A model generated the notes under the pieces. The model saw only the letters and a program-made list of their open reading frames with translations. It did not search any database and was not told where the DNA came from. This document shows positions 32,746 through 40,844 of a stretch of DNA of 64,000 nucleotides, in pieces (within the stretch, counting starts at the first letter, position 1; every line of letters starts with the position of its first letter). Origin of the DNA: Lysinimonas soli (GTDB lineage: Bacteria; Actinomycetota; Actinomycetes; Actinomycetales; Microbacteriaceae); assembly GCF_042655435.1 (NCBI RefSeq), contig NZ_JBHSMG010000001.1, positions 558,001 through 622,000 on the forward strand. Reading direction: 5' to 3'. The position numbers and the translations under genes are program-made.

Positions 32746-33334
32746 CGAGGTCTCCTTCGACGAGGTCGGAGCGGCGAGCCGGGCGCGCAGCCGGGCGGGC
32801 AGCCGGGCCGGCGGGGCCGAGCCGCTCGGCCGCCGTCCCGTCGTCGGCCAGGGCGATGGCCATCCTGGCCAGCCCGTCGCTCAGGTAGCGCTTGACGGCT
32901 CCCGGGCTGATGCCCAGGGTCGCCGCGATGTCGTCGACCTTGAGATCGTCGTAGTACCGCAGCACGAGGCAGGCCCGCTCCCGCGGCGTGAGCTTGCGCA
33001 GCTCATCGTGCAGGTCGAGCCGGGCGTCCGTGGCGAGCGCGTCGGAGGGGCGCTCGTCGGGCACGTACTCGAGCGGGGCGACCCGCCGCCAGCGGGTGCG
33101 GCGGCGCGCGCCATCCAGGTGCGTCGTGAGGATCGCCCGGCGCACGTAAGCCTCGGCGCTGTCGATGCCGAAGCCGTTGCGCACGCGGCCGAAGGTCTTG
33201 ACCAGCGCCTCCTGCACGAGGTCGGCGGCGTCGTCGCGATCGCCGCAGAGCAGCGTCGCGTACCGGATCATGGCGTCGCCGCGGCGCGCGACGAGATCCG
33301 TCAGCACCCGCTCCCATGGTCCTTCGCGCGTCAC
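32735..33334 (-). CDS. ECF RNA polymerase sigma factor (SigE-family, actinobacterial type)
   Basis: 199-residue group IV sigma factor. Region 2 (about 10-75) has AMIRYATLLCGDRDDAADLVQEALVKTFGR. Region 4 (about 105-160) has LRKLTPRERACLVLRYYDDLKVDDIAATLGISPGAVKRYLSDGL for -35 recognition. The C-terminal 30 residues are Ala/Pro/Arg-rich. GTG 33334 is chosen because AGGAGGG precedes it by six bases; a GTG six codons upstream lies before that site. It is cotranscribed with the membrane protein it overlaps. An ECF-type promoter just upstream suggests self-activation. Confidence 0.88.
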   Translation of the reverse strand: MTREGPWERVLTDLVARRGDAMIRYATLLCGDRDDAADLVQEALVKTFGRVRNGFGIDSAEAYVRRAILTTHLDGARRRTRWRRVAPLEYVPDERPSDALATDARLDLHDELRKLTPRERACLVLRYYDDLKVDDIAATLGISPGAVKRYLSDGLARMAIALADDGTAAERLGPAGPAARPAARPARRSDLVEGDLDAH

Positions 33335-33357
33335 TTCGCACCCTCCTGTCACCTACT

Positions 33358-33383
33358 GAGACGACGAACTCGTCGAAAAGGTT
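33358..33383 (-). promoter_or_regulatory. Candidate ECF-type (self-activating) promoter of the sigma operon
   Basis: On the minus strand AACC (33383-33380), a 16-base spacer and CGTCTC (33363-33358) match the usual ECF layout of an AAC-containing -35 and a CGTC -10. The spacer includes a CGACGA/TCGTCG inverted repeat. The predicted start is about 15 bases upstream of the GTG. Confidence 0.5.
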
Positions 33384-33438
33384 GGGGTGACTCTCGTCGG
33401 AGTATCGCTCGCCGCTGCTGGCGCGCCACACTGTCATC

Positions 33439-35559
33439 ATGACGAGGACGCCACCGCGGTGGGTACGGATCGTGGCACCGGTGATCCTGCTCGGGGTCTG
33501 GTTGGGCGTCTCGGCGCTCGGCGGACCGACCTTCGGCACCATCAGCACGGTCGTGAACAACGATCAGGCCAGCTACCTGCCCGCCAGCGCGGAGTCGACC
33601 GTCGTGCAGGCCGAGCTGAAGAGGTTCTTCCCGTCCGACACCGTGCCGGCGATCGTCGTCTACGCCCGGACGAGCGGCCTGACCGGGGACGACCGGACCG
33701 CCGTCGCGGAGCGGGTCGACGCCATCTCGGCGATCGCCGGTGTCGGCACCGTGGTCGGACCCATCCCCTCAACCGACGGGCAGGCGCTCGAGGTCGTCGT
33801 CCCGGTGGAGTCGAACGCCGTCGCGAAGACCGTGATCGCGGCGGTGCGCTCGGCGGCGGTCGACGGGATCCCGTCGGGCCTGACCTCGTACGTCACGGGC
33901 CCGGCCGCGCTCGGCGTCGACTTCGGCGCCGCGTTCGGGGGAATCGACGGGATCCTGCTGCTCGTAGCGCTGCTGGCCGTCTTCGTCATCCTGCTCGTGG
34001 TGTACCGCTCGCTGCTGCTGCCGATCCTGGTGCTGCTGACCTCGACCTTCGCGCTGACCGGCAGCATCCTGATCGTCTACCTGCTGGCGAAGGCCGGCTG
34101 GATCACCGTCACGGGGCAGAGCCAGGGCATCCTGTCGATCCTGGCCCTCGGTGCGGCGACCGACTACTCGCTGCTGCTCGTGGCCCGCTTCCGGGAGGCG
34201 CTGATCAGCCATCGGACCGCGTGGCCGGCCATGCGGGTCGCCTTGCGGGCGGCGGTCGAGCCGATCGCGGCCTCGGCGGCCACCGTGATCCTCGGGGTGC
34301 TGTGTCTGCTGCTCTCGGGGCTCAACTCCAACCGCGGACTCGGACCGGTCGCGGCCATCGCGATCCTCTTCGCCCTGCTCGCCGCGCTGACCGCCCTGCC
34401 CGCGCTGCTGCTGCTCTGCGGGCGGGCGGCGTTCTGGCCGTTCCGGCCGAAGTACGTCGAGCCCGTCGAGGGCGTGCCGGCCGTGCAGAAGACCGGTCGG
34501 CTGTGGGGCGCCGTCGGGGGCCTCGTGTCGCGGCGCCCGCGGGCGGTGTGGATCACCTCGGTCGTGCTGCTCGGCGCGGCGTCGCTCGGCCTGCTGCAGT
34601 TGCAGGCCAACGGGGTGCCGCAGACCGATCTGCTGCTCACGCAGGCCGACTCGGTCGACGGCCAGAAGCTGCTGGCGGAGCATTTCGAGGCGGGATCGGG
34701 CAGCCCCGTCTACATCGTGACGCGCGAGGCCGAGGCGGATCGCGTGGTCGCCCTCGCCGCCGCGACCGACGGCATCGCGGATGCGGCGGTCTACACGGGC
34801 GCGTCCGGCGCCCCGGGCGGTCCGGCGGCTCCCGCGAAGGTCGTCGACGGCAGGGTGCTCGTCGAGGCCACCCTCTCGGTGCAGGCGGATTCCGCCGCCG
34901 CCGAGAAGGCCGTGACCGGGTTGCGCGACGCGCTGCCGGCGATCGATCCGCAGGCGAAGGTCGGCGGGGTGACGGCGCTCGCGCTCGACACCGACATCAC
35001 CGCGACCGCCGACCTGCGCGTCATCATCCCGGCGGTGCTGCTCGTGGTGCTGCTGGTGCTCATGCTGCTGCTGCGATCGATCCTGGCGCCCGTGCTGCTG
35101 ATCGGGACCGTCGTGCTGTCGTACGCGGCGACCCTCGGCGTCTCGGCGCTGGTGTTCAACCACCTGTTCCGCTTTCCGGGGGCGGATCCCTCGGTGCCGC
35201 TGTTCGGTTTCGTCTTCCTGGTCGCGCTCGGGGTGGACTACAACATCTTCCTGATGACCCGGGTGCGCGAGGAGTCCCTGCACATCGGCACCCGCCCGGG
35301 CATCGTGCGCGGCGTGCAGGCCACCGGCGGCGTGATCACGGCGGCGGGGATCGTGCTGGCGGCGACCTTCTCGGCGCTGCAGGTGATCCCGATCCTGTTC
35401 CTCGTGCAGATCTCGTTCATCGTCGCGTTCGGCGTACTGCTCGACACGATCCTGGTGCGCTCGCTGCTGGTGCCCGCACTCTCGTACGACATCGGACGCC
35501 GCATCTGGTGGCCCTCGAAGCTCGGCCGAGCCGAGACGACGCCGCGATCGCCGAAATGA
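33439..35559 (+). CDS. MMPL/RND-family membrane transporter
   Basis: 706-residue exporter with the RND duplication: a first membrane helix (11-28), an extracytoplasmic domain (about 30-165), five to six helices, then a second loop (about 390-525) and a second helix set. Conserved intramembrane blocks are ILALGAATDYSLLLVARFREAL in the first half and FGFVFLVALGVDYNIFLMTRVREESL in the second, with the proton-relay Asp-Tyr pairs. Mycobacterial MmpL relatives export lipids; here lipid, drug or peptide export are possible. It is divergent from the sigma operon and ends three bases from a convergent tRNA. Confidence 0.88.
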   Translation: MTRTPPRWVRIVAPVILLGVWLGVSALGGPTFGTISTVVNNDQASYLPASAESTVVQAELKRFFPSDTVPAIVVYARTSGLTGDDRTAVAERVDAISAIAGVGTVVGPIPSTDGQALEVVVPVESNAVAKTVIAAVRSAAVDGIPSGLTSYVTGPAALGVDFGAAFGGIDGILLLVALLAVFVILLVVYRSLLLPILVLLTSTFALTGSILIVYLLAKAGWITVTGQSQGILSILALGAATDYSLLLVARFREALISHRTAWPAMRVALRAAVEPIAASAATVILGVLCLLLSGLNSNRGLGPVAAIAILFALLAALTALPALLLLCGRAAFWPFRPKYVEPVEGVPAVQKTGRLWGAVGGLVSRRPRAVWITSVVLLGAASLGLLQLQANGVPQTDLLLTQADSVDGQKLLAEHFEAGSGSPVYIVTREAEADRVVALAAATDGIADAAVYTGASGAPGGPAAPAKVVDGRVLVEATLSVQADSAAAEKAVTGLRDALPAIDPQAKVGGVTALALDTDITATADLRVIIPAVLLVVLLVLMLLLRSILAPVLLIGTVVLSYAATLGVSALVFNHLFRFPGADPSVPLFGFVFLVALGVDYNIFLMTRVREESLHIGTRPGIVRGVQATGGVITAAGIVLAATFSALQVIPILFLVQISFIVAFGVLLDTILVRSLLVPALSYDIGRRIWWPSKLGRAETTPRSPK

Positions 35560-35562
35560 AAG

Positions 35563-35635
35563 TGCCCCCGACACGATTCGAACGTGCGACTTCTTCCTCC
35601 GGAGGGAAGCGCTCTATCCACTGAGCTACGGGGGC
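35563..35635 (-). tRNA. tRNA-Arg (anticodon CCG)
   Basis: 73 nucleotides on the minus strand. The acceptor stem GCCCCCG pairs with CGGGGGC, the discriminator base is A, and CCA is not encoded. The D arm has GCTCAGTGGATAGAGC. The anticodon stem CTTCC/GGAAG encloses the loop CTCCGGA, giving anticodon CCG for codon CGG. The T arm has TTCGAAT. A TAATCT hexamer (35654-35649) sits just upstream as a likely -10. It is convergent with the MMPL gene. Confidence 0.95.
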
Positions 35636-35648
35636 GCGATGCGTCATC

Positions 35649-35654
35649 AGATTA
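35649..35654 (-). promoter_or_regulatory. Candidate -10 box of tRNA-Arg
   Basis: Minus-strand TAATCT predicts a transcript start about seven bases before the mature tRNA 5' end. No clear -35. Confidence 0.4.
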
Positions 35655-35698
35655 GCAGCATGGCTCGCGCGCTCCCCGACCCGTGACATGCTCGGCGA

Positions 35699-36499
35699 GT
35701 GACCCTGCGCCGCGACCTCCGCTCGAGCATGACCCTCGAGGTCAGCGACCCGACGGCGTTCGTGCTGGCGATCTCGTCGGCCCGTGGCGTGCCGCTCGCC
35801 TGGGAGGCGCTGACGATCAGCGTCGACGGGGATCCGGTCGCGGTGCGCGAGCTGGACGAGGAGCCGCTCACGCGGCTGCAGCTGTTCGAGACGACGCCGG
35901 GCACCGTGCGGATCGACTACGCCGCCGAGGTGACCGGTCGCGCGCCCGCGGCCGCGGTGCATCCGATCGACGAGATCGTCTACCTGCGGCCCAGCCGCTA
36001 CGTGCAGTCCGACACCCTGCAGCCGTTCGCGCGCGACACCTTCCCCGGTCTCGGCGGGGCGCGGCTCGTCCGCGAGGTATCGAGCTGGGTCGCGGACCGT
36101 CTCGCCTATGTGCCGGCGGCGACCTCGCCCACGGGCGGCGCCGTCGAGACGCTCGAATCGGGGGAGGGGGTGTGCCGGGACTACGCCCACCTCACCGCCG
36201 CCCTGCTGCGCGCGCTCGATGTGCCGGCCCGCCTGGTCTCGGTGTACGCGCCGGGCCTGGATCCGATGGACTTCCACGCCGTCGTCGAGGCCCTCGTCGA
36301 GGGGCGGTGGGTCGTCGTCGACTCGACCCGGCTGGCTCCGCGCGCCGCGATGGTGCGGCTGGCGACGGGTCGGGATGCAACCGACACCGCGTTCCTGACC
36401 AACACGCTCTCCGACATCCGGCTGCTGACCCTGCAGGTGCAGGCCGAGGCGAGCGAGGCGTTCAGCGACGATCCCGACGAGCTCGTGGAGCTCGGCTAG
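35699..36499 (+). CDS. Transglutaminase-like domain protein
   Basis: 266 residues. An N-terminal beta-rich domain (1-115) resembles the bacterial transglutaminase N-terminal module (EIVYLRPSRYVQSDTLQPFA). The transglutaminase core follows with Cys in LESGEGVCRDYAHLTAALLRAL, His in PMDFHAVVEALVEG and Asp in WVVVDSTRLAPR, so the Cys-His-Asp triad is intact. Such proteins are cysteine proteases or amidases, sometimes next to circularly permuted ATP-grasp partners, which are not seen here. The GTG start at 35699 lies seven bases after CATGCT, a weak leaderless match. Confidence 0.82.
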   Translation: MTLRRDLRSSMTLEVSDPTAFVLAISSARGVPLAWEALTISVDGDPVAVRELDEEPLTRLQLFETTPGTVRIDYAAEVTGRAPAAAVHPIDEIVYLRPSRYVQSDTLQPFARDTFPGLGGARLVREVSSWVADRLAYVPAATSPTGGAVETLESGEGVCRDYAHLTAALLRALDVPARLVSVYAPGLDPMDFHAVVEALVEGRWVVVDSTRLAPRAAMVRLATGRDATDTAFLTNTLSDIRLLTLQVQAEASEAFSDDPDELVELG

Positions 36500-36538
36500 C
36501 CCGACGCCGCCGGGCCGACCGCCCGGGCCGCGCGGGTG

Positions 36539-37132
36539 CTATTTCAGGGCGCTCAGCGCGGCGTCGATGAGATCGGTGGCGTCACCCGGTTCGAGGAACG
36601 CCGCCGAGGTCGCCACCAGCCGGTAGTCGCCCTGGAAGACGATCGCGGTGCCGACGCCGTTCTTGACCGAGAAGTACGCCTCGTCGCCGTAGGTCGGCAC
36701 CATGGTGCTCGACGTGACGGCGTCGTTCTTCAGCGCCTCGATCGAGGCGGCGTCGAGGTGCGCGACCGAGAAGTCGATCGTGTCGCCGCTGGTCTGGTTG
36801 CTCCAGCGGCAGGCCAGGCCGTGCTCCGACTTCGCGGTCGCGGCCGCCGAGCCGGCGGTCGGCGTCCAGCTGTCGAGCAGTCCGTAGTTGGGATTGAAGG
36901 CGTACATCGCGTCGGCCGAGATGAGCTGACCGCATCCGATCGTGATCGGAATCGCGCTGGGCGTGGGCGTCGGGCTGGCCGACGGGCGCGTGCTCGCCGT
37001 GACGCTGGGCGACGCGCTGGTCGCCGACCCGGTCGGCGACGGGGACGGGGTGGCGACGCACCCGGCCAGCCCGGCCGTGACGGCGACGGCGACGGCGAAC
37101 GGCACAGCGGAACGGCGCAGGAGACGGGGCAT
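36539..37132 (-). CDS. Putative secreted lipoprotein of unknown function
   Basis: 197 residues. The signal peptide PRLLRRSAVPFAVAVAVTAGLAGC ends in a lipobox LAGC, with Cys near residue 25. A Ser/Thr/Pro-rich spacer follows (about 28-65), then a folded domain starting ITIGCGQLISADAMYAFNP, with another Cys in LACRWSN. The alternating polar pattern resembles DUF3558-like actinobacterial lipoproteins, but I cannot name the family. ATG 37132 is preferred because it begins the signal peptide. It is divergent from argS with 64 bp between starts. Confidence 0.75.
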   Translation of the reverse strand: MPRLLRRSAVPFAVAVAVTAGLAGCVATPSPSPTGSATSASPSVTASTRPSASPTPTPSAIPITIGCGQLISADAMYAFNPNYGLLDSWTPTAGSAAATAKSEHGLACRWSNQTSGDTIDFSVAHLDAASIEALKNDAVTSSTMVPTYGDEAYFSVKNGVGTAIVFQGDYRLVATSAAFLEPGDATDLIDAALSALK

Positions 37133-37182
37133 GCTCCATTGTCTCCCGAGGTCGTCGCCCGGTCGCCCGACACACGCCGGGA

Positions 37183-37188
37183 TAGGAT
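37183..37188 (+). promoter_or_regulatory. Candidate argS -10 box
   Basis: TAGGAT lies eight bases before the argS GTG at 37197, giving a leaderless or nearly leaderless mRNA. Confidence 0.4.
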
Positions 37189-37196
37189 CGCTCCTT

Positions 37197-38849
37197 GTGA
37201 ATCCCGCCGAATTGACCGCAACGCTGCTCGACGTCGTCCGCGCGACGGTGGGCGACCGAGCGGGCGAGGTCGAGGTCGAGGACGTCACGCTCGAGCGCCC
37301 CCGCAACCGCGATCACGGCGACTGGGCCTCCAACGTCGCGCTCAAGCTCGGCAAGCGCCTCGGGTTGAATCCGCGGGAGTTCTCGGCATCGCTCGCGGCC
37401 GCGCTCGTCCAGGTCGACGGCATCGCGAAGGCCGAGGTCGCGGGCCCCGGCTTCCTCAACATCACCCTGGACGCCGCCGCCGCCGGTCTGCTGGCGCAGC
37501 GCATCGTCGAGCAGGGGGTCGACTACGGCCGCGGCGTGCTGTACGACGGCGTGCCGATCAACCTCGAGTTCGTCTCGGCGAACCCGACCGGGCCGATCCA
37601 CATCGGCGGCACCCGTTGGGCCGCGGTGGGCGACAGCCTCGCCCGCCTCTTCCAGGCGCAGGGCGGGCTCGTCACGCGCGAGTACTACTTCAACGACCAC
37701 GGCGCGCAGATCGACCGCTTCGCGCGCAGCCTCGTCGCGGGCTATCGCGGCGAACCGGCGCCCGATGACGGCTACGGCGGGCAGTACATCCTCGACATCG
37801 CGGCCCGCGTCGTCGAGATCTATCCGGGCGACCTCGACAGCCTGCCACCGGACGTGCAGCAGGAGGAGTTCCGCAAGCTCGGGGTCGAGCTGATGTTCGG
37901 CGACATCAAGGCGAGCCTGCACGACTTCGGCGTCGACTTCGACGTCTACTTCCACGAGAACGAGCTGCACGACTCGGGCGCCGTGGAGCGGGCTGTCGCA
38001 CGCCTGCGCGAGCTCGGTCACATCTACGAGGCCGACGGAGCGACCTGGCTGCGCACGAGCGAGTTCGGCGACGACAAGGATCGCGTCGTCATCAAGAGCG
38101 ACGGCGAAGGCGCCTACATCTCGGGCGATCTCGCCTACTACCTCAACAAGCGCGAGCGCGGCTTCGAGCGCAACCTGATCCTGCTCGGGGCCGACCATCA
38201 CGGCTACGTGAAGCGGCTGATGGGGATGACCGCCGCCTTCGGCGACATCCCGTACGTCAACCTCGAGATCCTGATCGGCCAGCTCGTCAACCTCATCAAG
38301 GACGGCGAACCGGTGCGGATGTCGAAGCGCGCCGGCACGGTCGTCACGATGGAGGATCTCGTCGACGTCGTCGGCGTCGACGCGGCCCGCTACGCGCTGG
38401 TGCGCAGCTCGATGGACTCGCAGCTCGACATCGACCTCGACCTGCTCACCAAGAAGACCAACGACAACCCCGTCTTCTACGTGCAGTACGCCCACGCCCG
38501 CACCCAGGCGGTCGCGCGCAACGCCGACCAGGCCGGGGTGACGCGGGGTCGTTTCGACCCTGCGCTGCTCGACCACGAGACCGAGAGCATCCTGCTCGGG
38601 GTGCTCGCGGAGTTCCCGCGGGTCACCCTCCAGGCGGCGGAGCTGCGCGAGCCGCACCGCGTCGCGCGCTACCTGGAGCAGCTGGCCGGGGCGTACCACC
38701 GCTGGTACGACGCCTGCCGCATCATCCCGCTCGGCGACGAGCCGGTCGGCGTCATCCACGAGACCCGCCGCTGGGTCAACGACGCGACCGGGCAGGTGCT
38801 GCGCACCGGGCTCGGCCTGCTCGGCGTGAGCGCCCCGGAACGGATGTAG
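37197..38849 (+). CDS. argS: Arginyl-tRNA synthetase
   Basis: 550-residue class I synthetase charging tRNA-Arg. The N-terminal additional domain (1-110) includes RPRNRDHGDWASNVALKLGKRLG. The ATP-binding signature is SANPTGPIHIGGTRWAAVGDSLARL. The second signature, normally KMSKS, reads PVRMSKRAGTVVTMEDL, as is usual for many ArgRS. The C-terminal anticodon-binding helices include FYVQYAHARTQAVARNA and the end GLLGVSAPERM. The GTG start at 37197 follows the -10 box closely. It heads the conserved argS-lysA-thr-rho-atp run; DUF2993 follows after two bases. Confidence 0.97.
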   Translation: MNPAELTATLLDVVRATVGDRAGEVEVEDVTLERPRNRDHGDWASNVALKLGKRLGLNPREFSASLAAALVQVDGIAKAEVAGPGFLNITLDAAAAGLLAQRIVEQGVDYGRGVLYDGVPINLEFVSANPTGPIHIGGTRWAAVGDSLARLFQAQGGLVTREYYFNDHGAQIDRFARSLVAGYRGEPAPDDGYGGQYILDIAARVVEIYPGDLDSLPPDVQQEEFRKLGVELMFGDIKASLHDFGVDFDVYFHENELHDSGAVERAVARLRELGHIYEADGATWLRTSEFGDDKDRVVIKSDGEGAYISGDLAYYLNKRERGFERNLILLGADHHGYVKRLMGMTAAFGDIPYVNLEILIGQLVNLIKDGEPVRMSKRAGTVVTMEDLVDVVGVDAARYALVRSSMDSQLDIDLDLLTKKTNDNPVFYVQYAHARTQAVARNADQAGVTRGRFDPALLDHETESILLGVLAEFPRVTLQAAELREPHRVARYLEQLAGAYHRWYDACRIIPLGDEPVGVIHETRRWVNDATGQVLRTGLGLLGVSAPERM

Positions 38850-38851
38850 CC

Positions 38852-39658
38852 GTGAGCACCGGGGCCGCGATGCCCGCCGCACCGGGGACGGGGACGGGAC
38901 GGGCCCGCCGCCGGAGGGGCCTCATCGCGCTCGCCGTCGTGCTCGTCGTGCTGGCGCTCGGCACGGTCGTCGCGGATGCCGCGGCCCGGGCCTACGCCGA
39001 GAGCCAGATCAGGCAGAAGCTGGTCTCGGCGCTCGGGGTCGCGCCCGGCACTCCCGTCTCGGTCGACATCGGCGGAGGCTCGGTGCTGCTGCAGGCCCTC
39101 GGCGGTCGCTTCGACTCGCTCGACGTGGCGATCCCGAAGCTGAGCTACGGCGAGCTGGTGGGCGCGGCGACCGTGCATGCGACCTCGGTGCCCCTCGACG
39201 GCAGCGCCCCGCTCGGCACGCTCGCGGTCGGCTACAGCGTCGACGAGAAGAACATGACCGCCCTCGCCTCGCGGCTGAGCGGCCTGCCCCTCGACACGAT
39301 CACCCTCGAGTCGGGGCGGATCGTCGCGACGGCGACGGTCCGGGTGCTCGGGTTCGGCATCCCGATCGGTCTGGGCCTGACACCGTCGGTGTCGAACGGG
39401 CAGATGGTCTTCACGCCCAGCAGCATCCAGGTCTCGGGTCAGACCTTCACGGCGCAGCAGCTGCGCACGACGCCCGGGTTCTCGCAGGTGGCCCGCGCCC
39501 TCCTGACCCAGCGGTCGTTCTGTCTCGCACAGTACCTGCCGAAGGCCCTCACCGTGACCTCGGTGACGGTCGCCGACCACCGGCTCACCTTGAGCGCCTC
39601 CGGCGACGGGGCCGTGCTCGGCGGAACCGATCTCACGACGAAGGGCGGCTGTTCGTGA
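38852..39658 (+). CDS. DUF2993 (LmeA-like) secreted/membrane-anchored protein
   Basis: 268 residues. A basic N-terminus (about 15-25, RARRRRG) precedes one membrane helix or signal anchor (about 26-45, LIALAVVLVVLALGTVVAD). The rest is extracytoplasmic and beta-rich, with AYAESQIRQKLVSALGV, GRFDSLDVAIPKLSYG and VSNGQMVFTPSSIQVSG typical of DUF2993. In mycobacteria a DUF2993 protein, LmeA, helps lipomannan elongation, so an envelope role is plausible. GTG start, two bases after argS, overlapping the LOG gene by four bases (GTGA). This gene is not part of the classical argS-lysA order. Confidence 0.78.
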   Translation: MSTGAAMPAAPGTGTGRARRRRGLIALAVVLVVLALGTVVADAAARAYAESQIRQKLVSALGVAPGTPVSVDIGGGSVLLQALGGRFDSLDVAIPKLSYGELVGAATVHATSVPLDGSAPLGTLAVGYSVDEKNMTALASRLSGLPLDTITLESGRIVATATVRVLGFGIPIGLGLTPSVSNGQMVFTPSSIQVSGQTFTAQQLRTTPGFSQVARALLTQRSFCLAQYLPKALTVTSVTVADHRLTLSASGDGAVLGGTDLTTKGGCS

Positions 39659-40719
39659 CCGGCCAGCACGGGGCCCATCCGAGCGACGGCGCCACGAGCG
39701 TCGAGCGGCGCGACCCTCGGGACGGTCCGCTGCCCTTCCAGCCGATCCGCGGCTCGGTCTACTCGGCCGAGGAGCTGTTCGCGGGCTTCTCGCCCGGCCG
39801 GGTCGACAGCTACGCCGAGACGATGGACTTCCAGTCGTACCGCTGGTTCGTCAGGACGGGGCGCAGCACCCCGGTCGACCCGTACGCCGCCATGATGCGC
39901 GCGCTGCACGACTCGTCGGTGACGCTCGACGTCGGCGGGGTGATCGCCGACCGCCGGGTGGTCGGCATCATGGGCGGGCACGAACTGCCGCGCGACTCCG
40001 CCGCCTACCGCCGGATCGCCGAGCTCGGTCGCGAGCTCGCCCGGCGCCGGCTGCTGGTGTGCACCGGGGGCGGACCGGGCGCCATGGAAGCCGGACATCT
40101 GGGGGCGGCGCTCTCGGCGCAGTCGGACGACCAGCTCACCGACACGATCGCCGCGCTCGCCGCGATGCCGAGCATGCCCGAGCTCACGCGCATCGTGGGC
40201 CACGGCGGGATCGCCGACGGGCGGCTCGTCCGCACGGCGCACGACTGGTTCGCGCCGGCCTGGGAGCTGAGCCGCGCGATCGTCGATCCGGTCGAGTCGA
40301 TCTCGATCCCGACCTGGCACTACGGTCACGAGCCGACGACGCCGTTCGCGACGCACATCGCCAAGCTGTTCCAGAACAGCATCCGCGAAGACGGCCTGCT
40401 GACGATCGCGCGTCAGGGCGTGATCTTCACACAGGGCTCGGCGGGCACGCTGCACGAGGTGTTCCAGGATGCCGAGCAGAACTACTACGCGACCGGCGAC
40501 GCCGAGTTCAGCCCCATGGTCTTCCTCGACACCGACTACTGGACGAACCGCTTGCCCGTACGCCAGCTCATGGACGCGCTGTTCGCGATGGCCGATCCGG
40601 TGGTGCGCGCCCGCTTCGACGAGCTCGTGCTGGTGACCGACGACATCCACGAGGCGGTGCGCCACGTGGACGCCGTCCCGCCGCCCGTCCCGCGTCTGCC
40701 CACCGACCGCGCCTCCTGA
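39655..40719 (+). CDS. LOG-family-like nucleotide-binding protein (Rossmann fold)
   Basis: 354 residues. The core (about 100-300) has RRVVGIMGGHELPRDSAAYR, then LVCTGGGPGAMEAGHLGAALS and the late motif IFTQGSAGTLHEVFQDAEQNYY. The last replaces the PGGxGTxxE box of cytokinin-activating LOG enzymes but keeps the Gly, Thr and Glu. Family members hydrolyse nucleotide monophosphates or bind nucleotides. An extra helical insert (about 150-230) and a long N-terminus make it larger than a typical LOG protein of 180-200 residues. Inserted between argS and lysA, cotranslated with DUF2993. Confidence 0.75.
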   Translation: MTGQHGAHPSDGATSVERRDPRDGPLPFQPIRGSVYSAEELFAGFSPGRVDSYAETMDFQSYRWFVRTGRSTPVDPYAAMMRALHDSSVTLDVGGVIADRRVVGIMGGHELPRDSAAYRRIAELGRELARRRLLVCTGGGPGAMEAGHLGAALSAQSDDQLTDTIAALAAMPSMPELTRIVGHGGIADGRLVRTAHDWFAPAWELSRAIVDPVESISIPTWHYGHEPTTPFATHIAKLFQNSIREDGLLTIARQGVIFTQGSAGTLHEVFQDAEQNYYATGDAEFSPMVFLDTDYWTNRLPVRQLMDALFAMADPVVRARFDELVLVTDDIHEAVRHVDAVPPPVPRLPTDRAS

Positions 40720-40752
40720 CCCCGCCCCGCCGCGCCTCCCGCTCCGGGCCGG

Positions 40753-40758
40753 TAGAGT
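40753..40758 (+). promoter_or_regulatory. Candidate lysA -10 box
   Basis: TAGAGT about 87 bases before lysA would give a leader of roughly 80 bases. No riboswitch structure is recognised in it. Confidence 0.35.
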
Positions 40759-40844
40759 GGGAGGCGGCTTCAGGGACCAAGCCGGGTTCGCTCGCCTCAC
40801 TCTTCGTTCCGACGACCCCGTGTCGACGACCACCGTGAGGTCCT

